Of a stretch of DNA of 64,000 nt, positions 51,228 to 59,784 are shown in pieces (the first letter of the stretch is position 1; each line of letters opens with the position of its first letter). This stretch comes from VXRD01 sp965232265 (GTDB taxonomy: Bacteria; Latescibacterota; UBA2968). A program made the position numbers and the translations under genes. The notes beneath the pieces are model-generated. The model was not told the DNA's origin, made no database searches, and saw only the letters and a program-made list of their open reading frames with translations. The DNA lies in contig CBDDPH010000002.1 in NCBI GenBank assembly GCA_965232265.1, positions 3,782,001-3,846,000 on the forward strand, in the 5' to 3' direction.

Positions 51228-51683
51228 TTACCCAATCTCCACTTCCTCAAATTTTGACGACAAATCACGCCATTGAAAAACTTTTTCTCCGCCGATATCC
51301 ACCCGGGCATTTTTTACTGGAATAATGGGATAAACCACGCCCGGATAGGTTGGTTCACCAAAAAACGTCGCCGCATCTTGATCCTCTTGGGAAAAATAAG
51401 CATCCACATCGATATGCGAATGATAGATCGCGACAATCCGCCCGCCCGCTTGTTCCGCCTCCGATTGAATTTTCATCACGTGCATATCGTTCATGCGATA
51501 TGCTGTCCTGGAAGTGCGCGGATGGGTTTCGGGATCGGCAGCGTGCAATTTATCCTGGATATTCTCACACGGATGAATCATCTGCACCCCCGAAGCATCT
51601 TCGGTAACAATACCGCAACACTCAGCCGGATATTCCCGCTGTGCGTGGACAAACATGGCGTCCCAAATCGCTTTGTCAAACAT
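51228..51683 (-). CDS. M67 family JAMM metalloprotease, Mec+-like
   Basis: About 151 residues. The JAMM zinc motif is HSHIDVDAYFSQEDQDAA, with an upstream Glu, as in the Mec+ protease that releases cysteine from the CysO-cysteine adduct. It starts 2 bp after the cysM stop, and the CysO-like gene follows 21 bp later. The order cysM-mec-cysO matches the mycobacterial cluster functionally, though not in taxon. Confidence 0.9.
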   Translation of the reverse strand: MFDKAIWDAMFVHAQREYPAECCGIVTEDASGVQMIHPCENIQDKLHAADPETHPRTSRTAYRMNDMHVMKIQSEAEQAGGRIVAIYHSHIDVDAYFSQEDQDAATFFGEPTYPGVVYPIIPVKNARVDIGGEKVFQWRDLSSKFEEVEIG

Positions 51684-51685
51684 CT

Positions 51686-52630
51686 CTACCCCACGGGATC
51701 GAGCCGCCACAGAGGCGTACTCATGTACTTTTCACCACTATCGGGAAACAGCGTGACGATAACCCCTTCATCTATCGTCTCGGCAACTTTTAGCGCAGCG
51801 GCCATCGCCGCACCACAAGACTGTCCCACCAGCAAACCCATATCTCGCGTCAACCACCGCGCAATATCATACGCTTCTTCCGTTTCAATCCGAATCTTCT
51901 GGTCCCACACCGATGGATCGTAAATACCGGGCACAATGGACACATCCATATTTTTCAGGCCCTCAATCCCGTGAAATTCGGGCGGCTCAACGGCAATAAT
52001 CTGCACATCGGGATTAAATGCCTTCAGCCCTCTGCCAGTGCCCATGACAGTACCACTCGTACCCAGCGTCGCCACAAAATGCGTCACCCTGCCCTGGGTC
52101 TGCGACCAGATTTCCGGTGCCGTGTGCAAATAATGCGCCCTGGAATTGGACGGATTATTGTACTGATCGGGTTTGTAATACAAATCGGGATTTGCAGATA
52201 GGATTTCTCGACATTTCAAAATCGCACCATCTGAACCTTCAAGGGGATCGCTCAACACCAGATCAGCGCCATAAGACTGAATGACGTATCGCCGCTCAAT
52301 GCTCACGCTCTCGGGCATGACCAACTCCACGCGATAACCCTTTGCCGCACCGATCATCGCATACGCAATACCCGTATTGCCCGAAGTCGAATCCAAAATC
52401 ACTTTCTCCGGCGTGAGCACCCCTGCTTTTTCGGCATCTTCAATCATCTGCAAAGCCGGGCGGTCCTTGACCGATCCACCCGGATTAAACATCTCCAGCT
52501 TCGCCCAGATTTCAACCTCGGGCGCGATCTTGTCCCCCAATTCCCGGATACGCAACAGCGGCGTATTGCCTATTGCATCGAGAACCGAGTGTCGGATGCC
52601 AGAACGCTTTGATAGCTTTTTGCGACGCAT
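51686..52630 (-). CDS. cysM: PLP-dependent cysteine synthase (CysM-type)
   Basis: 314 residues. The PLP Lys lies in GGSVKDRPA and the phosphate loop in TSGNTGIAYAM and GTSGTVMGTGRGL. In the context of the CysO-like carrier and Mec-like protease it probably uses O-phosphoserine and CysO-thiocarboxylate as in M. tuberculosis CysM, rather than O-acetylserine and sulfide. The C-terminus ends in STPLWRLDPVG. AAAGG precedes the ATG. Confidence 0.93.
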   Translation of the reverse strand: MRRKKLSKRSGIRHSVLDAIGNTPLLRIRELGDKIAPEVEIWAKLEMFNPGGSVKDRPALQMIEDAEKAGVLTPEKVILDSTSGNTGIAYAMIGAAKGYRVELVMPESVSIERRYVIQSYGADLVLSDPLEGSDGAILKCREILSANPDLYYKPDQYNNPSNSRAHYLHTAPEIWSQTQGRVTHFVATLGTSGTVMGTGRGLKAFNPDVQIIAVEPPEFHGIEGLKNMDVSIVPGIYDPSVWDQKIRIETEEAYDIARWLTRDMGLLVGQSCGAAMAAALKVAETIDEGVIVTLFPDSGEKYMSTPLWRLDPVG

Positions 52631-52749
52631 AAATGGCCTTTAACCGTTGCTAAAAAAAATTAGTATCGCCCCCCGCGCTTCCATAAACCAAAAACGACCC
52701 CACGAGAGGGCCGCGATTACATCCAAATAATACTATTTTCGACATGATG

Positions 52750-53490
52750 TCAAGATTCAACAGGCACGGCATTAACCGCCGCATCAATCGGCTGTAAAAA
52801 GGTGTGAATACCGCACTCTGTCTTATCCAAACCCGCCCAGCGACCGGCGCGTTCGTCTGCATCTGCATCTACAGCTTTTGTGCAGGGCCAGCACCCTATC
52901 GTGGCAAAGCCTTGATCCATCAAGGGATTATAGGGCACATCGTGTTCGACAATATAATCCCAGACCTGTTTGCGCGTCCACGTAGCCATGGGATTCAATT
53001 TGAGCAACGCGCGACCATCTGTTTCATAGTATTCCAAAATGGAAATTTGGCTGCGGGTATCGCCCTGATCTCGCCGACGGCTGTTAATCCAGCCATTCAA
53101 CTGGGACAACTTGCGCTGCAAAGGCTCGACTTTTCGCAACCAGCAACAGCGGTCGGCATCCCGCTTGTAGAGTTCGCCACCGTAATCGCGCGCTTGCTCT
53201 TCAATACTCAAACGAGAATGCACCCGCTCAATCTCAATCCCATAGCGCGCCTCTACGCGGTCGATCAAACTCAGAGTTTCGGGAAACAAAAAACCCGTAT
53301 CAATTGTAAATACGGGAATTTGCGGCGCGGCCCTTTGCATCACGTCGAGCAAAACCATGCCGCTGGCACCAAAAGCAGTGCCAAACGCCACGCGAGAACC
53401 CAACGTCTCCCATGCCCAGATCAAAATATCTTCCAAGGGTGCCGTTTCAAATGCCAGGGACTGCGCGTTTAATTTTTCTCGGGTAAGCAC
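52750..53490 (-). CDS. cysH: APS/PAPS reductase
   Basis: About 246 residues with two cysteine pairs for a 4Fe-4S cluster (DRCCWLRKVEPL and GCWPCT) and the catalytic Cys in ECGIHTF, which identifies the adenylylsulfate (assimilatory APS) reductase type. It produces sulfite for sulfide and hence the downstream cysteine pathway. The GTG at 53490, 6 nt from AGGAG, is preferred to the ATG at 53496 that lies directly against it. Confidence 0.92.
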   Translation of the reverse strand: MLTREKLNAQSLAFETAPLEDILIWAWETLGSRVAFGTAFGASGMVLLDVMQRAAPQIPVFTIDTGFLFPETLSLIDRVEARYGIEIERVHSRLSIEEQARDYGGELYKRDADRCCWLRKVEPLQRKLSQLNGWINSRRRDQGDTRSQISILEYYETDGRALLKLNPMATWTRKQVWDYIVEHDVPYNPLMDQGFATIGCWPCTKAVDADADERAGRWAGLDKTECGIHTFLQPIDAAVNAVPVES

Positions 53491-53523
53491 AAACATCTCC
53501 TATTCTTAAATTCGTTGACTCAC

Positions 53524-53552
53524 AATATATTTAATACCCGTTGTGATGTCAA
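53524..53552 (-). promoter_or_regulatory. cysH promoter
   Basis: On the minus strand TTGACA (53547-53552), 17-bp spacer and TATATT (53524-53529), about 35 bp upstream of the cysH start. One of the best sigma-70 matches in the window. Confidence 0.78.
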
Positions 53553-53650
53553 GTTGCCGTGCAATACTGCGTCCCGATCCATAATTTTCATTTATAACTT
53601 TCTTGACCTTTGAAAAACAATATAATAAATTTATTTATCGTTTTGGGCAC

Positions 53651-53681
53651 AAAAAACCCCTGAAATCATTGTAATTCAGGG
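53651..53681 (-). terminator. Terminator of tRNA-Lys
   Basis: CCCTGAA/TTCAGGG stem (53658-53664 with 53675-53681) followed on the minus strand by a six-T run (complement of 53651-53656), just after the tRNA 3' end. Confidence 0.85.
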
Positions 53682-53692
53682 CCGTTTTGTAA

Positions 53693-53768
53693 TGGTGAGC
53701 GCGGCAGGATTCGAACCTGCGACCCACGGCTTAAAAGGCCGTTGCTCTACCGCCTGAGCTACGCGCCC
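53693..53768 (-). tRNA. tRNA-Lys (anticodon TTT)
   Basis: 76 nt with encoded CCA. Acceptor GGGCGCG pairs with CGCGCTC (one G-T pair). Anticodon stem ACGGC/GCCGT holds loop CTTTTAA, anticodon TTT. Confidence 0.96.
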
Positions 53769-53844
53769 ATCCAGGATTTTGGTTGAGAATTAGAAATATA
53801 CCAATCTCCCAAAATCTGTCAAGCAAAAGGAAAAAAATAATCCC

Positions 53845-55011
53845 ATGATGCGCCGTCGCCGAAAAGGTAGAATTGTCAAATGGCTACTCTGGGTCTTCGG
53901 TGTGATTGGTGCCATTGCACTCGCCCTTGCACTGATCCAGATTGACGATATCGTAATGGCTCAAGGCATTGTAGAACCAGGAGACAAAATATATATCAAT
54001 TCGCCCATGAGCCAAGACATCCACGAAATCCTCGCAGAACCCGGCGACTCCGTCACAGTCGATCAACCCGTCGCCCGACTCTACGACGGCAATTTGAGAG
54101 CGGCTGCAGCAACCGCTGAACAGGAAATCAAACGGGAAATCGCCAACCTCGAAGCCGCACAGGCGCGGCTTGCCCTGCTGCGCGCACAGCCAACCCCCGA
54201 AGAAATCAAAATAGCCGAATCGCGCGTTGAGCAAGCACGCATCAACCTCACCGCCAGGCAACAGGACCTCAAACGCGCACAGGCGCTCTATGAAGGCCAG
54301 CGGCTCTTCAGTCAGGAAGACTACGAACGCGCCAAGACCAATTACGACCTCGCTGAGGCCAGCTTAAAAGTCGAACGCGAAAATCTCAACCTGGTGAGAC
54401 GCGGTCCCCTGCCCGCTGAAATTCAGCAGGCCGAAGCAGCAGTGCGCCAAACCCAGGCATCTCTGGACAAAGCAAAACACAATCTCGAAGCCGCGCGCGA
54501 AGCCCTCGAACGCGCCACCCTGCGTGCGCCAGTCAGTGGCGTGGTGGCGCGCCAGGATCTCTATCCGGGCATGCAGGCCAGCCAGGGAGCCATTGTCATG
54601 ATCATCGCAGGAGAAGGCGAAGGTACAGTCATCGGTGCCTGGATGCCCGAAACCAGTGCATGGAAAGTGCGCCCCGGTCAACCTGTTGAAATATTGAGTA
54701 ACCTCTTTACCGACCGCGAGGGTTTTGTCGGTCATGGCGAAGTGTCAGAAGTCCACGGTTACGCGATTCACGAAGGCAATGTTCGCACCTTTGGCCTGGA
54801 AGTCGCCGTCAAGCAAACCCCCATTGCCCTCAGCTTTGGATCTACCGCTGATTTGCGTATCTACGTGGGGCGTCGCAGCATCTTGCAAACCATCCTCGGC
54901 TGGGAAAGCAATACCCAGTTCAATCAGGTAAAATCATCAATTGAATCATTCCAAGCACTCCAACCCGACACCATCAATACCTCACAGCCTGACACCATCA
55001 GTAGTCAGTAG
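53845..55011 (+). CDS. HlyD-family membrane fusion protein
   Basis: 388 residues: N-terminal TM (about 13-33), short biotinyl-lipoyl-like half motif, a long coiled coil (about 90-215) and the second half motif LRAPVSGVVARQDLYPGMQ followed by a beta-barrel. It would bridge an inner-membrane exporter to an outer-membrane channel. No ABC or RND partner adjoins it. The C-terminal tail is repetitive (QPDTINTSQPDTISSQ) and its stop codon lies inside an AGTAGTC repeat array, so the normal tail may have been lost or extended. Confidence 0.88.
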   Translation: MMRRRRKGRIVKWLLWVFGVIGAIALALALIQIDDIVMAQGIVEPGDKIYINSPMSQDIHEILAEPGDSVTVDQPVARLYDGNLRAAAATAEQEIKREIANLEAAQARLALLRAQPTPEEIKIAESRVEQARINLTARQQDLKRAQALYEGQRLFSQEDYERAKTNYDLAEASLKVERENLNLVRRGPLPAEIQQAEAAVRQTQASLDKAKHNLEAAREALERATLRAPVSGVVARQDLYPGMQASQGAIVMIIAGEGEGTVIGAWMPETSAWKVRPGQPVEILSNLFTDREGFVGHGEVSEVHGYAIHEGNVRTFGLEVAVKQTPIALSFGSTADLRIYVGRRSILQTILGWESNTQFNQVKSSIESFQALQPDTINTSQPDTISSQ

Positions 55012-55050
55012 TCAGTAGTCAGTAGTCAGTAGTCAGTAGTCAGTAGTCAG
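55000..55050. repeat. AGTAGTC heptamer array and surrounding 300-bp noncoding gap
   Basis: Seven tandem copies of AGTAGTC, overlapping the HlyD-type stop. The rest of the gap to 55329 holds a GC-rich stretch (55051-55073) related to other dispersed repeats, a hairpin ACTGGCC/GGCCAGT at 55103-55124, and a 21-bp unit twice in tandem at 55137-55178. I see no gene in 55012-55329. Confidence 0.9.
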
Positions 55051-55329
55051 CCCGCCCAACCCACCAGCCCCTCTTTTTTATCCGCGAAAAACGCTCAAAT
55101 GAACTGGCCTAAGAAACGGCCAGTCATGCTCGATTTACTCGCCTTCATACCCCGCTCACTCGCCTTCATACACCGCTCATTCGCGTTTTTTCCGCGTCAT
55201 CTGCGGATTGTCTGATTTTTAATTCCAACAAAATCCTTGCCCGTTTTTTTGCCCTATTATATTTTTTCCTGCTAAAATAACCCAGGGGCACACTGTCGTG
55301 CCCCAATTTGAACCCCTTTGGAGGACGCA

Positions 55330-57975
55330 ATGGCAACAGCAAAACAAGAAGAAAAATACGTCTATTTCTTTGGCGATGGCAAAGCCGAAGGCTCTGCAGA
55401 AATGCGTAACTTGCTCGGTGGCAAAGGCGCGAACCTCGCAGAAATGTCGGGCCTGGGCATTCCCGTGCCCGCTGGATTTACCATCACCACCGAGGTGTGT
55501 ACGTATTATTACGATAACGACAAACAATATCCCGACGCACTTGAAAAACAGGTCATGGACAACGTTGCCAAACTCGAAAATGTTATGGGCAGCAAATTCG
55601 GCGATGCGACAAACCCATTGCTTCTCTCCGTGCGCTCGGGTGCGCGCGTTTCCATGCCCGGCATGATGGAAACCGTACTCAACCTCGGCCTCAACGATGA
55701 AATTACAGAAGGTCTCATCGCCAGGAGCAACAACCCGCGTTTTGGATGGGACTCTTATCGCCGCTTCATCCAAACCTATGGTGATGTGGTAATGGGCGTG
55801 ACACCCGAGGGCCGCGAAATAGACCCCTTTGAAGCCGCTATTGAGGAAGTCAAAGAAAAGCGCGGCATCGAAGACGACCTCGACATGACCGTAGAAGATC
55901 TCAAAACCCTCGTCGATATGTTCAAAGACATCGTCAAAACACGCACAGGACAAAATTTCCCCACCGACCCCATCGAGCAACTCTGGGGCGGTATTGGCGC
56001 GGTATTTGGCTCCTGGCAGGCAGATCGCGCCATCACCTATCGGCGTCTGGAAAATATCCCCGGAGACTGGGGAACAGCCGTCAACGTACAATCCATGGTC
56101 TATGGCAACATGGGCGACGACTGCGCCACAGGCGTTGCATTTACGCGCGACCCCTCCACGGGTGAAAACACATTTTACGGGGAATTTCTCACCAACGCAC
56201 AGGGCGAAGACGTGGTCGCAGGCGTACGCACACCCGAGCCTGTAGAACGCCTGAAGAGCAGACAGCCCGAAGCCTATCAAACACTCGAAGATATCTACCA
56301 AACACTCGAAAAACACTATCGAGACATGCAGGACATCGAATTTACCGTGCAACAGAGCAAACTCTGGATGCTGCAAACCCGCAATGGCAAACGCACCGCC
56401 GCTGCCGCCGTCAAAATTGCCGTTGACATGGTCAACGAAGGACTGATTACCCGGAGCGAAGCTGTGCAGCGCGTGGACCCCGAGCAACTCGACCAACTCC
56501 TGCACCCCACTTTCGATCCCTCAGTTGAACGCAATGTATTGGCTACGGGATTGCCCGCTTCACCGGGCGCTGCGTCGGGAAAGGTCGTCTTTCTCGCCGA
56601 AGAAGCCGAAGAAGCCGCCGAACAGGGCGAGCACGTTCTGCTGGTGCGCCTTGAAACCTCGCCCGAAGATATTGGGGGCATGAACGCCGCACAGGGCATT
56701 CTCACCGCACGCGGGGGTATGACCTCACACGCCGCTGTGGTTGCTCGCGGTATGGGCAAATGCTGTGTGGCCGGTTGCGGCGACCTGGTCATTGACTACA
56801 CTGCGAATCAATTCTCTGTCGGCGATACCGTTGTAAAAGGCGGCGACTGGGTCTCTATTGACGGCTCTACGGGAGAAGTCATGCTCGGCCAGGTCCCCAC
56901 ACAGGAACCTGAACTCTCGGGTGATTTTGCCACCTTGATGGCCTGGGCCGACGAGATTCGCACGCTCAATGTGCGTACCAATGCGGACACACCACACGAT
57001 TCGGCTGTTGCACGCGAGTTTGGCGCCGAAGGCATTGGCCTGTGCCGCACAGAACACATGTTCTTTGAAGGCGACCGCATCAATATCGTGCGCGAAATGA
57101 TTCTCGCCGATGATGAACAGGGCCGCCGTCGCGCCCTCGAAAAACTGTTGCCCATCCAGCGCGGCGACTTTGAAGGCATATTCAATGCCATGGCAGGGCT
57201 GCCCGTGACCATTCGCCTGCTCGATCCCCCCCTGCACGAGTTTCTCCCACACGAGAGCGACCAGCAAGAGGAAATGGCAAGGCGGCTCGATACCTCGTTG
57301 CGCGTGATTCAGGACAAGGTCGAATCCCTCAACGAATTTAACCCCATGCTCGGGCATCGCGGCTGTCGGCTTGGCATCACCTATCCAGAAATTTACGAAA
57401 TGCAGGTGCGCGCCATCCTCGAAGCCGCCGCCAATGTGGGATCCAAAGCCGTTCCCGAAATCATGATTCCACTCGTGGGCGCAGTCAAAGAATTTACCGA
57501 ACTCAAAATTATGACCGATCGCGTGGCTCGCGACGTGGAAAGCGAAACCGGCGTGCGCGTGGCGTATCTCGTCGGCACCATGATCGAAATTCCCCGCGCA
57601 GCCCTCACCGCCGCCGAAATTGCCGAACACGCAGAGTTTTTCTCGTTTGGCACCAATGACCTCACGCAAATGACCTATGGTTACTCGCGCGATGACGCCG
57701 GCAAATTCCTGGGCGAATACGTCGAAAAGGGCATCCTCGAAAACGACCCCTTCCAGACCCTCGACCAGACCGGCGTGGGGCAACTCGTCGAACTCGGCAC
57801 CAAAAATGGACGCGACGCCCGAGGCGATCTCAAAGTGGGCATCTGCGGCGAACACGGCGGCGATCCGTCCTCTGTACACTTCTGCCACAACATCGGCATG
57901 GACTACGTCTCCTGCTCGCCCTTCCGCGTACCCATCGCCCGCCTCGCAGCCGCCCACGCGGCACTGGAAGAGTAA
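55330..57975 (+). CDS. ppdK: Pyruvate, phosphate dikinase
   Basis: 881 residues, the standard bacterial size. It interconverts pyruvate, ATP and phosphate with PEP, AMP and pyrophosphate. The N-terminal nucleotide-binding domain starts with LLGGKGANLAEMSGLGIPVP; the swivelling His is H467 in GGMTSHAAVV; the C-terminal PEP barrel has SFGTNDLTQMTYG and GICGEHGGDP with the catalytic Cys nearby in FCHN and CSPFRVP. GGAGG lies 6 nt before the ATG. It can feed PEP to the PTS relay at 3-5 kb. Confidence 0.97.
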   Translation: MATAKQEEKYVYFFGDGKAEGSAEMRNLLGGKGANLAEMSGLGIPVPAGFTITTEVCTYYYDNDKQYPDALEKQVMDNVAKLENVMGSKFGDATNPLLLSVRSGARVSMPGMMETVLNLGLNDEITEGLIARSNNPRFGWDSYRRFIQTYGDVVMGVTPEGREIDPFEAAIEEVKEKRGIEDDLDMTVEDLKTLVDMFKDIVKTRTGQNFPTDPIEQLWGGIGAVFGSWQADRAITYRRLENIPGDWGTAVNVQSMVYGNMGDDCATGVAFTRDPSTGENTFYGEFLTNAQGEDVVAGVRTPEPVERLKSRQPEAYQTLEDIYQTLEKHYRDMQDIEFTVQQSKLWMLQTRNGKRTAAAAVKIAVDMVNEGLITRSEAVQRVDPEQLDQLLHPTFDPSVERNVLATGLPASPGAASGKVVFLAEEAEEAAEQGEHVLLVRLETSPEDIGGMNAAQGILTARGGMTSHAAVVARGMGKCCVAGCGDLVIDYTANQFSVGDTVVKGGDWVSIDGSTGEVMLGQVPTQEPELSGDFATLMAWADEIRTLNVRTNADTPHDSAVAREFGAEGIGLCRTEHMFFEGDRINIVREMILADDEQGRRRALEKLLPIQRGDFEGIFNAMAGLPVTIRLLDPPLHEFLPHESDQQEEMARRLDTSLRVIQDKVESLNEFNPMLGHRGCRLGITYPEIYEMQVRAILEAAANVGSKAVPEIMIPLVGAVKEFTELKIMTDRVARDVESETGVRVAYLVGTMIEIPRAALTAAEIAEHAEFFSFGTNDLTQMTYGYSRDDAGKFLGEYVEKGILENDPFQTLDQTGVGQLVELGTKNGRDARGDLKVGICGEHGGDPSSVHFCHNIGMDYVSCSPFRVPIARLAAAHAALEE

Positions 57976-58005
57976 TCTTCTATTTCCAATAGGAATAAAC
58001 ACAAA

Positions 58006-58036
58006 AGTGCCCGCTTCCATTGAGGAAACGGGCACT
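58006..58036. terminator. Hairpin between ppdK and the coiled-coil gene
   Basis: AGTGCCCG/CGGGCACT stem (58006-58013 with 58029-58036) with an inner TTCC/GGAA pair. T-rich sequence follows on the minus strand (TTTGTGTTT), so it mainly terminates the coiled-coil gene; on the plus strand it may protect the ppdK mRNA. Confidence 0.65.
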
Positions 58037-58102
58037 TACTCGTTGTTATATCGTTGAGATGGTGGTTTATCTCAGCCTGTGACAAGTCTATACTCGTGTT
58101 GG

Positions 58103-58822
58103 TTACTTGGGCAAAGTGAAAAATCCCGTTACCAGCGTGCCCAAGATCAAAAAAACCCCTCCGAGGACAACGCCAATGATCCAATGTAAATTGCTCTGCA
58201 TCGTCGCACGCAATTCCCGTTGGATCTCAGATAGATGGCTCATGCGATCGTCGTGCTGCTCTATGAGTGTGTCCAGCCTGATCACTTGCTCTTTGTTCTC
58301 TGTAATTTTTGTGGTGTTCTGCTCAATACGCGTTTCCAATCGCTCAAACATCTTCTCCTGGTTGGCTTCGTGCTTCGTCAAGCTGGCAGTCAGTGTATTA
58401 AACATCTTCTCTTGATTGGCTTCGTAACGCGCCATGCGATCTTTGTGATACTTGTCGTTCTGAGCAATGCGCGTTTCCAATCGCTCAAACATCCTCTCCT
58501 GGTCGGCTTCGTGCTTCGTCAAGCTGGCAGTCAGTGTATTAAACATCTTCTCCTGATCGGCTTCATAACGCGCCATGCGATCTTTGTGATACTTATCGTT
58601 CTGATCTATACGTGCTTCCAGTTGCCCAAACATCTTCTCCTGATTGGCTTCATAACGCGCCATGTGGTCTTTGTGATGCTTGTCGTTCTGAGCAATCAGT
58701 TTTTCAATCGCTATCAACTGCTGGCCTTGCCGAACAGTTTCGCGTTGCTGTTCTTCAAAACGGGAATCAGTCCTTTGATCCGCCTGGTCGAAATCCCTTT
58801 CTGGAGTTCGTGCATCTGCCAT
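58103..58822 (-). CDS. Tail-anchored coiled-coil protein with 47-residue repeats
   Basis: 239 residues. Two full copies of a 47-residue unit (starting YHKDRMARYEA, containing TLTASLTKHEA and MFERLETRI) and one shorter copy precede a hydrophobic C-terminal segment (about 213-235), giving a long parallel coiled coil anchored in the membrane, with the N-terminus in the cytoplasm. No enzyme motif. The N-terminus is very polar (DARTPERDFDQADQRTD). Repeats are nearly identical at DNA level. Function unknown; a scaffold, tether or phage/defence-associated role is possible. Confidence 0.8.
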   Translation of the reverse strand: MADARTPERDFDQADQRTDSRFEEQQRETVRQGQQLIAIEKLIAQNDKHHKDHMARYEANQEKMFGQLEARIDQNDKYHKDRMARYEADQEKMFNTLTASLTKHEADQERMFERLETRIAQNDKYHKDRMARYEANQEKMFNTLTASLTKHEANQEKMFERLETRIEQNTTKITENKEQVIRLDTLIEQHDDRMSHLSEIQRELRATMQSNLHWIIGVVLGGVFLILGTLVTGFFTLPK

Positions 58823-58898
58823 GTAATTCTCCTCGTTGTAATAGCTAAAAATTTATCGTATATCTGTAACGCCCCTCTCAGTGTGGCTATTTCTCATA

Positions 58899-58926
58899 AG
58901 TGTAGATAATTTTTGTCAGTTGTCAA
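58899..58926 (-). promoter_or_regulatory. Possible promoter of the coiled-coil gene, in a 308-bp gap
   Basis: Minus-strand TTGACA (58921-58926), 16-bp spacer and TACACT (58899-58904), about 80 bp upstream of the ATG. Nothing else is recognised in the AT-rich gap 58823-59130 between this gene and the divergent restriction gene. Confidence 0.5.
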
Positions 58927-59130
58927 CCCAATTTGCCAATTTTCTCCAAATCCCGTCCGCCTAAAACTGCCTCTTACATTTGAAAATCAGTCGCTCGAAA
59001 TTGCCTTCAAAAACCCGAGGTACTAAATGAAATATGTCCGAGATTGCCAAAAAGAATTGATGGGGCTTGAAAAACACCAAAAAATGACTATCTTCAAGTA
59101 GTCCATATATTTTTACGCAGGAAAACAAAA

Positions 59131-59784
59131 ATGAAACCCGGATTGACAGTCAGTTTGCTTTGTGAAGAGGCGAACCAATTTGCTCGTATCGAGTCTTCAC
59201 GCGAGCATGCCAGTTTGTTTGGCGTCACAGATGGCAAAGCAATCGGGACATACGTTGAACATCAATTTCGTGAGTATCTATCTCAAAGATATTCATTTAC
59301 GAAAGGAAGTTCGGCAAGGGGGATAGACTTCCCTGATCTGGCGGTTGATATGAAAGTAACCAGCATCCGGCAACCACAATCCTCTTGTCCCTTTCAGTCT
59401 GCGAGGCAGAAGATCTTTGGTTTGGGTTATTCCCTACTGGTATTCGTCTATGAAAAAGAAGACAATCAGGCGTTTGAAACGGGAGGTCTTAGATTTTTTC
59501 ATACTGTCTTCGTCAATGAGGCGCAGACAGCAGATTACCAGACAACGGTAGGGTTGAGACAAATTCTTGAAAATGATGGAAATGAAGACGACCTGACTGC
59601 TTTTATGTATGACAGAAATTTACCAGTCGATGAAATTGAAGCGCATCGGATAGCTCAGGAATTGTTGAATAATCCGCCTAATATTGGGTATCTCACAATC
59701 TCCAACGCCTTACAGTGGCGGCTTCAGTATCGGAGAATTATTGAACAAGCAGGACAGGTAGAGGGGATATTGAAAATTCTATGA
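59131..59784 (+). CDS. Type II restriction endonuclease, PD-(D/E)XK type
   Basis: 217 residues. The likely nuclease core is GIDFPDLAVDMKVTS near residue 64-78, where Asp, Asp and Lys fit the PD-x-D-x-K pattern. It overlaps the methyltransferase gene by 4 bp. Such coupling is the classical restriction-modification layout. The recognition site cannot be read from sequence. The gene is AT-richer than its surroundings, consistent with recent transfer. Confidence 0.78.
   Translation: MKPGLTVSLLCEEANQFARIESSREHASLFGVTDGKAIGTYVEHQFREYLSQRYSFTKGSSARGIDFPDLAVDMKVTSIRQPQSSCPFQSARQKIFGLGYSLLVFVYEKEDNQAFETGGLRFFHTVFVNEAQTADYQTTVGLRQILENDGNEDDLTAFMYDRNLPVDEIEAHRIAQELLNNPPNIGYLTISNALQWRLQYRRIIEQAGQVEGILKIL

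Noticed and set aside
55000..55050. Heptamer array as a CRISPR or integration site
   Set aside because: Units are 7 bp with no spacers, and no cas or integrase gene is near.
55219..58035. Two long minus-strand frames opposite ppdK
   Set aside because: Shadow frames of the GC-rich ppdK codons, with no homology or start signals.
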